DNA of 64,000 nt from Bradysia coprophila (taxonomy: Eukaryota; Arthropoda; Insecta; Diptera; Sciaridae), in the NCBI RefSeq assembly GCF_014529535.1, contig NW_023503296.1:62001-126000 (forward strand). The letters are read 5' to 3'. Under the pieces are notes generated by a model that was not told the origin of the DNA, made no database searches, and saw only the letters and a list, made by a program, of their open reading frames with translations. The stretch's first letter is position 1. Each line of letters begins with the position of its first letter. Positions 55,309-64,000 of this stretch are shown here, piece after piece. Position numbers and translations under genes: made by a program.

Positions 55309-55738
55309 GGAAATATTCGGTTAAGAGCTTCCGAGCGTACGATGAAATTGTAGCCTAAATTTCTGCGTTTCGAAATTTTTGATCGCTGATATCTTTTTAC
55401 GAGAGCCCCTTTTAAAAAATGTACGACCACATTTTCGAGTAAAAATATGTCAGCTTTGAATAAAAAATAAAATTGACTGTGAAAGGTCCATGTGCTTTGA
55501 GAAAAGTGTACCTTTGATGCAAATTTGGGGCATCGGTACAGTTTTCTCAAAGCACATGAAACTTTCACAGACAATTTTAATTTTTATTTAAAGCTGACAT
55601 ATTTTTACTCGAAAATGTGGTCGTACATTTTTTAAAAGGGTCTCTCGTAAAAAGATATCAGCGATCAAAAATTTCGAAACGCAGAAATTTAGGCTACAAT
55701 TTCAGCGTACGCTCGGAACCTCTTAACTGTTTCCAATT
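55309..55738. repeat. Long inverted repeat, ~190 bp arms
   Basis: The left arm contains CGAGCGTACGATGAAATTGT, GATCGCTGATATCTTTTTAC, CGACCACATTTTCGAGTAAA and CATGTGCTTTGAGAAAA. The right arm is its near-perfect complement around a loop of about 45 bp. Both-strand ORFs inside are artefacts. No TIR motif ties it to other elements in the window. Confidence 0.9.
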
Positions 55739-56327
55739 GGATTTTAATACACCTGCAGTAATTCATCTCAACTTGCGAAACTAGTCTCCTCTCTCTGTCT
55801 CCCGCAACTGGAACAGTTAATACACCCAATACATCCACACCATATGTAAAATCACACGTTCTCATTACACAGTAAATATTTACTACTACTGGGGTAGCCA
55901 TTACGCAACTTAATTATGCAAAATTATTCCGACGGACATTGCGTAACTTGATGCAACTTCTTTTTTTTCTAATGTTGGCGCCGAACAGCATCCATTCCGA
56001 ATAGAAGGCATAACCGATAAAGTAGTGTTGCATAACGATAAAGCAGATGAAGCTTCTTTATGTTTCATTTTAATGTCATTGGGGTGTCAAGTATAGAATG
56101 TTCGTTCGGAAATATTATCAGACTATTAATTATTATTACGACTAAAAAAGTAATTTCCTCATAAAGAAAGTGATTCGGGCCTACCTATAACTGCTTGAAC
56201 GCATATCGGTAATTTTGTTTATTATGAATTCGTTCGCATTAATTCCAATTAACATTTGGTCTTTCCAATAAAAACGATAGCGTTGTTTTTGTTCGGTATT
56301 TATTACGACGATAACCGTTTCGTAAAA
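55739..56327. other. Upstream of unkempt
   Basis: No supported ORF. It presumably holds the unkempt 5' UTR and promoter. Confidence 0.4.
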
Positions 56328-59300
56328 ATGGCGGCGGACAATAATTCCAAACAAGTTTTGTTGACAACAAGCCCCGAAAAACCGAATCATTACACGTTAG
56401 TATTGCAATTTATTGAAAATAATTGTGGATCAATTGAATGATCCATTCTTGGTGCAACGTTTGATGTGTAATTTGTGTTATTTCTTCCAGTTATTTGAAA
56501 GAATTTCGTGTGGAACAGTGTCAGTCATTTTTGCAACACAAATGCAACCAACATAGACCATTCATATGCTTCAATTGGCATTTTATGAATCAACGACGCC
56601 GTCGTCCTGTTCGAAAAAGAGATGGTACATTCAATTATAGTGCCGATAATTACTGTGTTAAATATGATGAAACAACAGGAGTTTGTCCAGATGGAGATGA
56701 GTGAGTTTTTCATAATAATAGAAAAAAAAAATTTGTTATTGGATTTCATATACAAAGAAGTGGAAAAAAAGTATTTCGATTGTTTGTGGCGTTGCATATA
56801 TATACAAATATGTGTTCTGTTTGTGAGTGTGCTTATGTTGTGTTGGTGGGCTTCATTTGACGTAAATCTGTCAGAAAACCAATTTTATTTTTTGTTTTGA
56901 TGGTGTGCGTGAAGAGAAAGAGGTGTATTGGGGCTCTTCGCTCTCGTGACCGGTATATTTTGTAAACAAAATTTTTATTTTATTTTTGTTTATTTTCATA
57001 CCGGTATGGTTTGTGCGACAATATTATTATTGTCCATGATTCATTAAAACGATAATTTTTCATTTCGGTTTCGGTTTCACCTTATATTTAATTAGCTTGG
57101 TGTTTGTTTATTTATCATTCTTATCAAGCGATTGCAAACAAGTTAATTGGATTTTTCAGTTTAATGGCAATGAATTTTTGCTTTTTATCAAAATACTAAC
57201 CACCTTAATATGTATACAGTTGTGTGTTGTGCAATTGATTAGATCATAATGAAAACGTGCGCGGTAAATTTTTAACAATTTTTTCCCCGTTCTTGTTATC
57301 TAAATATATCAGCAGACGATTTTTAAAAGGTTTTTCTTCGTCGATTTTGTTTTTATTTTTTTTCTTGCGAATTAGAAGTGAGTTTGGATATAATCCAAGG
57401 AAAATAACATCGTTCCGAGATGCTGTTGATGAGTTCGAATAAGAAAATGTTTGCATTGTGACCACTTGTGACCTTGAACTTCTGGTTGAAATACAATTCC
57501 AATTTGCTCTGAATGTATTGCGTTAGACGATATACTACGTCGTAATTCAAGCCAATGTCACAACATTAGATAATTTAATTTTTACTACATTTTGTCCCAG
57601 ATGGTAGACATTCTGTTATCGTAGATCTTGTATGGTTAATTTGTCCATTTTTAGGCAAGAGTGAATGTTGTCGCCAATGGCTATCTTAGTCAATTAAATT
57701 TCGGCCGTACACGGTAGATCTGGAGGGACATTTATCCCATAAATTTTACCGATATCTGACAAAAAGTCAGCAAACAAATTCGTTCCAACATTCAATGCAA
57801 ATATCAACAGCGGTCGTATTACACGCAAAGCTCTTCAGTACCTATTTTAATGTGTGACCTTTAAGCCCCGAAACGTCGTGCTTATCACGGATGCTATTTG
57901 CAAAATAATTATTTACGTAAAAGCATGGAGAGTGCATGCAGATCGTAATGTGATGACCATATTCTGTTCACACTACGGATGTTTCGTTGATTTGTAGTTG
58001 TCGCTTAGAAATTCTCGATTTTCGAGCCAAGAACTTTCACCACCATCAAAACCGTTATTTCCAGATGCCCGTTTTTACATCGCACAGCTGGTGACACAGA
58101 ACGCCGCTATCATTTGCGCTATTATAAAACGTGCATGTGTGTCCATGACACGGATGCCCGTGGCTATTGCGTCAAAAATGGTCATCATTGCGCCTTCGCC
58201 CATGGTTTGCACGATCAACGGCCAGCTGTCTATGATATTAAAGAAATTGAGTCATCGCAAACGGTTGAAACGAATGGTGATCTCATAAACGTTCCGAATG
58301 CACTCGACAAGGAACGGAATTTAATGAACGAAGATCCGAAATGGCAGGACACTAATCACGTATTGACAAATTATAAAACGGAACCGTGCAAGCGGCCACC
58401 GCGTTTATGTAGACAAGGATATGCATGTCCTCAATATCATAACAGTAAGGACAAGAGACGAAGTCCACGGAAATTCAGTTACAGGTTCGATTCCAGTCAA
58501 TAAAAATTACTTTTTTTTGGACGAGTACTCAGATATGGATTTTCAGATCAACACCGTGTCCGAATGTAAAACATGGCGAAGAATGGGGTGAACCAGCCAA
58601 TTGTGAAGCTGGCGATAATTGTCAATATTGTCACACTCGGACGGAGCAGCAATTTCATCCGGAAATCTATAAATCAACAAAATGTAATGACGTTCAACAG
58701 GCTGGTTATTGTCCTCGTAGCGTCTTCTGTGCTTTTGCACATGTTGAACGTAAGTTTCTTTTCGTCTTTATTTTGCATTCGACACTGCGAGCTGTTATGA
58801 CAAAAATCGTCTGCAAATTTTGGTCGTAATATGTTTGAACTCCCCAACTTTTTGCTTTCTGTACATTTAAATAAGCAGACGCGTTTTGTCGGACAGCTCG
58901 CATCAATCAATATTTTTGCTGGTTAAGTTTGAGGCTCATTCGATATTTTTTTACGGGAAACATTGAGCTAACCAAGTCCGATTGTTCGAAACGTTTTTTC
59001 CTTGTATGCAGCGAAAGAGTTGAAATGTTTCAATAATTCTACGAAAGTCGAGTTATCCGAGGTCCATTAAATCATTCCAGTATTTTCAATTCATTCAGTA
59101 GCGGTCTGAATGCATCCAAAAAATGAAAATTTTTGATGTGACTGCATGTGGTACAGACATCGTGCTTTATCACATAAATTAGTACTGCTCTCAGACATAT
59201 TTTAGTAGAGGTCGATACCTATGTGACCACAGTCTCAATATTTTTAGACGGTACGAAGTCTTATAGGCTGAGCATTACTTCGGTGACAGGGCGAATTCGG

Positions 59301-62300
59301 ATCGTTGATTAGGAAGAAACCTTGGTTGTTCAAAGATCCTTCAAAAATGATCAAGTAGGTATACCGATACCTAGATATTGCCGTAAAAATGGTATATCAG
59401 AGGGCTGCGCAGAGTCTTTCCGTAGACATCTGCAGCAACCAAAGCAGTTATTAACAGTGAGAAAATGAAAGCTATTGGCCACACCGTTTAGGGATTTTTT
59501 AAAGTCCGAAAAACGAGATCAGAACTTAGGGTTCACGGACTGAAGCCAGAGCGTATTATTTGGAATGTTGTTGGAAATTATCAAGAATTTTTAGGAATTT
59601 TAAGATTAAAATTGAAATTGAAATTCCCAATAAAAGGCCCTGCTGAGGCGAGCTAGTCGGCTGTGTAATGATAGGTAGAAAAATGAGACTTAGAGAATTG
59701 TTCTGTTCGTTTGAGCACAATGGTATCAAACATACGGATTTAGAGAAAAGGTTTTTTTTTCATTTTTTCCATTCGAGTTATAATGGTTTAGTGTATAAGC
59801 AAAGCAGTTTCGAGATACATGTCTTTTATGGACAGCTTACCAGGGCCAATTTACTGATGTTTACCGAAATTTACCGAGATTTACCCTACACCCTACACCC
59901 TACACCCTTCGTACGGGTCCATTTTTATGTATTTGAAAACTATAACAGTCATAGTTTTCAAATACCGCACACTCGTTAGTGGACAGGACACTTGTAGCTC
60001 GAACCGAGACGGTTCTATTGATTCACAGTTTCATGACAGGTGGACCTAGCCTGAAACAACTAGAAACCTTAGTTACCCCAGTAGATGGGCTAGACCGCTG
60101 GACTAATAGAATTATTGAAGTAACGTTCTCTGCTTTCCTGCGATTTGCTTCTGCAAACGGAATTTCAATTAACTCGTTCATCGTATACACACTCAGAAGC
60201 ATTCGGTTTGCTTTTTTTGATTTTTGTTTTTCTTTTTTTTTGGTTCAAATAATTTTTGGTTTAACTTAACGTAGTCAAGAAAATTGTGATTTTCCATAAA
60301 GTCAATGTTTGTATATTGATTTGCTAGCCTATATTTTGACAGAGGAAGTACCGCCTAGAGATCTAGACGGCCCGTCAGCTAATTTAGCTCTAGGTGACAT
60401 AATATCAAACGTATTACCATTGGATGGAAAAAAGGACAAACTATTAGGATCCGATTCGAATAATGTAAGTGTTGGCCGAACGTTTCGTCAGCTGATTGAC
60501 TTGAAATTGTTTTACCAAACAAAAAAAAAACTTTCTTTTGATCATTTAGATATTGAACGGAAGTGGTGAAAGCTGTGAATCAGCTAGTACATCAAGTGTA
60601 GGGTCAAATCATTCTCATAGCAAAGCCCCTGGGGCGCAGCTACAACAGAAACATAATATATACCAAAACAACTTGAACGGTAATTGTAATCAATCGTCAG
60701 CGAACGGTCAATTATCTAACGCAATGAATCCGTTTCCAGATTTTAATCCCGATTTGACAAAACAAGTAAGTGACACAATCTAGCAATGTCAAACGGTTTT
60801 GTACCGGGAAGTCCCCGGTAACCGTACGATATCATTTCCGTTTCAAATTGTTGTTCACACTTGATCTTCTCTCTCTCTCTTTCTAGTTACTGTCGATAGA
60901 AAATGATCCAACAATAGGTCCGCTAGAAAAAGAACAACGGAAACGAATGTGTATGACTTTTATCGGTTCCATGGGCAAATATTGTGAGTCGAATCGATGT
61001 TCATTTAACAGTGAAATTATCCAATTTGATGCTAACCGATTATCCACAGCTAATTTAGATGATTTAGCTAGACGTGATTTAAGTCACTTAGAAAACTCAA
61101 TATCGGCTGGATTTGCTTCGACCGGTTTACTACAGAATTCATCACAACCAGTCAACATACCCAATTCGATGTCGAATTCAATATCTGGTAAATATTGATT
61201 TATCGCTTGGACATCATTCATAAAGTGTGTCACGCGTGGACGATCTCTTTCGATCAGATTTTCAACCATATCTTGCCGCGTGACAAACTTTATGAATGAA
61301 TGATCCTTTGGCGTGGCGAGGTTCGAATGACAATTAATATTTTTTTCGATTTTTCTCTCTCTCTCTTCGACTCGATGTAGGCATCCTGCAAAATACATCA
61401 GCACCAGTAAACATTCCGGGTAGTTCGTTAAGTAATTTTAGCCCGAATAATCATTCGCACATGTTTTCCATCACGGATCCATTCAGTCATATTAGTGGTT
61501 CGGCACCGAAAATCAACAATTCATTTGGAACCACGGACAATTTATTTTATCAATCACATTTGATATCACCGGGATTAGAAGCATTGTCCATTAGTCCAGA
61601 GCTTAGGTAAATACGAAAAATGTTTTACTTTACTTGAATATGTTTGTGAAGCGTTCGTAGATTGTAGGATAAGGTAGAGGATTAGCTAAAGTGTTGGGTC
61701 GAATTTTTCCTTTCTTTTCTTTTTCCAACAAGGGTTTTCCTTGTCTTTTTTACGCTCAAATAAGTACGTCGACACTGGTGATGCAGTGTGATCTGTTTCA
61801 TTGTTTGATTTGAAACTTTTAGCCAAAAATAAAAATCGGGGTGATTTAGAGTAGTTGTAACGCTGAATTAGTCATTTTTTTCGTTTTAATTTGATGCTGG
61901 TTATGTGATATCGCCAAAACTTGAACCAATTCTAAAACAATGGTCCGGTGATCCGGGTAGGCTACAGCTTGTTTGAAACGTCTTTCAATTTTAAGAAATT
62001 GGTATCTTTTACTTTTTCGGTTAGTTTCTCATTTTCGGAGTGAACACGAGAAAAGTGAATGCCTGTCAAAGGGTAGTGAAAACAGTTTTTTTTTGTGATA
62101 GCTCAAGATAGACATGTTTCTAAAAGTTGAAATTTTGTATGAATATAGGCCTTTGACAGACGTATATCTTGAGCTATCACAAAAAAAACTGTTTCCTCTA
62201 CCCTTTGACAGGCTATCACCTTTCACGTGTTCACTCCGAAAATGGGAAACTAACCGAAAAAGTAAAAGATACCAATTTCTTAGAATTGAAAGAACATTCA

Positions 62301-63608
62301 AACGAGCTATAGCTTGCCCGGATAGCCGAACAATTTATTTTTTTTCACCAAAATTAGTTCAAGTTTTGGCGATATCACCCTTAATCATCAGTAGATTTGG
62401 CTCATTTCCCCTTAACGGTTCCGTAAACGTAACTTTCTCCTTGCGATTTACGTGAGTCGGTATGTTACGAACCAATCGAAACCGATCTGCCACGTTCGGT
62501 TAAATCAGGTTCAGATCAGCTCAGATTTGTCTTGTTGACCGCTGTCGATTGATTTTTCCTAGCTTTTCAACCTAAACAGATGCAGGAGTCTGCACACTGA
62601 AATCTGCTTTTTCCATGTGGTCATAACCAGACACAAGGCAGATCAGATTTTTTTTTTCTGAAATTTACCTGAACTTTTCGACTCAGTCGACATATTCTGA
62701 TTTTTTTAAATTTTTTTTTGGAAAATGTGGGGACTGGCTGGTAAATCAGGTCTTTGGTCTCCGCTCGCCCTCTCCAGCAAACCCAGACATTTAATATTCC
62801 TGTGTGTACTTGCAATTGATGCAATGATGAACCTTGAATCACCACAATCCGGCGGACTTAATTTTGTTGATTTTTATTATTTCGCTGCTAATGAGAAAAT
62901 TTTTGATTTTATTGATTGAAAAGATTTTTTTGCAAGTTTTTCTTTTGCTGGGTGACAATCAGCTGCATCACCACCTTTTTCAAAATTAGTTCCTCTCCTT
63001 TCCATTTAAAATTTTTAATTTTATTTTTTTTTGTTTTTAAAAAAATTGCTTTTGTTCTAATTGGCAAATATTTTTCTTTTCTTTTCTTTCCAAATCAAAA
63101 AAAAAACGAACAAAAAAACCACCTCCTTTAGAATATCTGAATTAAATACACTGCGAGACGAATTATCAAATTCAAATTCGGTCGGAAATAGTTTATTTGA
63201 GAATAGCTTACAACATAGCAAACCATTCTCTATGTCACCATCAATAATGACCAATCCTAGTATGAACGAAATGACTCGACTGCGCGAGGAATATGCACAA
63301 AAAATGCGCTTCGAAGATAGAATCAGCATTATGCAGGCAACACAAGCATGTGAAGCGTGGAAAACGGCTGTAGATGAAAGTAATCGAAAGGTAAATTGTT
63401 ATAGTTTTGCTACACGATGTGAACGTAATTTCGCTGACTTGAAACAAATGTATCTCAGGTGGCACTAGCTGAAGAGCAACGAGATGAGGCTCTAAGCCGC
63501 GTACAAATGTTAACCGAAAAATTTGATCAACTAAATTCACAGAATGGATCCAACATTCCGAGAGGAGATCTTAGAGGATTATCTTTGCAGAAATTGAAAG
63601 GACTACAG
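56328..63608 (+). CDS. unk: Unkempt CCCH zinc-finger protein, 3'-partial
   Basis: Ten exons, 56328..56395, 56491..56700, 58065..58484, 58547..58749, 60343..60464, 60550..60765, 60887..61187, 61381..61606, 63132..63390 and 63459..63608, give 725 codons in one frame. The N-terminus holds six CCCH fingers in order: C-x8-C around Q-H-K-C-N-Q-H-R-P-F; C-V-K-Y-D...C-P-F-L-H; C-M-C-V-H...C-A-F-A-H; C-K-R-P-P-R-L-C...Y-H; C-P-N-V-K-H...C-Q-Y-C-H; and C-N-D-V-Q-Q...C-A-F-A-H. A Ser/Asn-rich low-complexity middle follows, with two N-T/S-S-x-P-V-N-I-P motifs. A coiled coil (R-L-R-E-E-Y-A-Q-K-M, A-L-A-E-E-Q-R-D-E) comes next. Unkempt is a cytoplasmic RNA-binding translational regulator in neurons. The C-terminal RING-like region is not in the window; the reading after 63822 stops at once, so the true next exon lies beyond 64000 or is unrecognised. 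Confidence 0.95.
56701..58064 (+). other. Intron 2 of unkempt
   Basis: 1.36 kb, GTGAG...CCAG, AT-rich. No embedded gene or clear element was seen. Confidence 0.6.
58750..60342 (+). other. Intron 4 of unkempt
   Basis: 1.6 kb. It contains a short (ACACCCT)n-like run at about 59883-59909 and a palindrome TATTTGAAAACTATAACAGT / complement at about 59930-59966. No gene. Confidence 0.55.
61607..63131 (+). other. Intron 8 of unkempt
   Basis: 1.5 kb, carrying a long inverted repeat (61905-62378) and T-rich tracts. No gene. Confidence 0.6.
61905..62378. repeat. Long inverted repeat in an unkempt intron, ~200 bp arms
   Basis: GTGATATCGCCAAAACTTGAAC at the left pairs with its complement at the right. 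Continuing inward, ATTGGTATCTTTTACTTTTT, CGGTTAGTTTC, GGAGTGAACACG, CCTGTCAAAGGGTAG and GTGATAGCTCAAGATA are all mirrored, with a loop of about 40 bp. No ORF with domains. Confidence 0.9.
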
Positions 63609-64000
63609 GTATGTCAAGTCAACTTTTACCATTCAAGCTTAGAACGTACATTTACTTATAATGGCTCGTCCACACGAACGAAGTCGGGGGAATCACTATG
63701 TGTGACACGTCATGCAAAAAATTTGTGAAATATGGGGACGGGATTAACAATGCCAAAAATCGTGTGTTCGTCCGTGTGTTCGATGAACTCTTAAAACTCT
63801 GTTTCACGAATGACGTTCCACAGATCAAGCATAAGTGATTCTTCCGAATTATTTAAATGGCTGACCGATTCTATTTTTATTGGCGCATTCGTTTCTACCA
63901 GTACTGAAGCACTCAACTGGCTCATTCAATTGAACTCTATTCTTCGGAAATACTTACGGATTTCTAATCAGAGCTTACTTTCAAAATTTATTGTCTAGAA
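63609..64000 (+). other. Unkempt intron or downstream sequence to the window edge
   Basis: It begins with a GTATGT donor. A CAG acceptor at 63822-63824 gives a stop within five codons, so it is not accepted as the next exon. No RING motif is visible before the edge. Confidence 0.5.

Noticed and set aside
55296..55574. 92 aa minus ORF
   Set aside because: It lies entirely in one arm of a long inverted repeat and has no domain.
63825..63839. Possible next unkempt exon after a CAG acceptor
   Set aside because: The frame stops after four codons and shows no RING cysteines. A premature end is less likely than an exon beyond the window.

Overview
The window is eukaryotic nuclear DNA from an insect, most likely a dipteran. 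It is AT-rich, carries spliced genes with mostly 55-75 bp GT-AG introns, and holds recognisable animal orthologues. The SLBP RNA-binding domain resembles the Drosophila form, and there is a dense load of foldback repeats and MITEs. A lower (nematoceran) fly such as a fungus gnat would fit, but that is inference. No bacterial operons, CRISPR arrays or viral genes were seen.

Left block (1-6.2 kb): the 3' part of a peroxisomal carnitine O-octanoyltransferase-like gene (+), ending in a PTS1-like SKM, converges on a single-exon HAD phosphatase of the pseudouridine-5'-phosphatase/GS1-like family (-). A ~1 kb foldback element and a two-exon NIP7 ribosome-biogenesis gene (-) follow.

Region 6.2-23.3 kb has no supported host gene. 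It is AT-rich and holds several inverted-repeat elements, one copy of an ~840 bp repeat, and a decayed non-LTR retrotransposon remnant at 13.1-13.8 kb that is itself interrupted by a MITE with its target-site duplication.

Middle (23.3-28.1 kb): a complete seven-coding-exon SLC26A11-type sulfate/anion transporter (+).

Region 28.1-41.3 kb is a repeat island. It contains a young LTR element with three LTR-like repeats, two internal minisatellites, a PBS, a PPT and a 5-bp target duplication. It also has GA-rich and other tandem repeats, a triple hairpin array, a second (inverted) copy of the ~840 bp repeat, a hAT-like MITE cluster with internal amplification, and two weak ORFs.

Right block (41.3-64 kb): SLBP (+; histone mRNA stem-loop binding, with an E2F-like site upstream) converges on DRC1 (-; axonemal nexin-dynein regulatory complex). 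Next come an unrecognised two-exon candidate gene (-), FKBP8 (-; membrane-anchored TPR immunophilin) and the 5' ten coding exons of unkempt (+; CCCH zinc-finger translational regulator), which runs off the right edge. The genes do not form one pathway; this is an ordinary mixed insect neighbourhood. Exon joins were made by hand from GT/AG sites, reading-frame continuity and family resemblance. No database search or computation was run.
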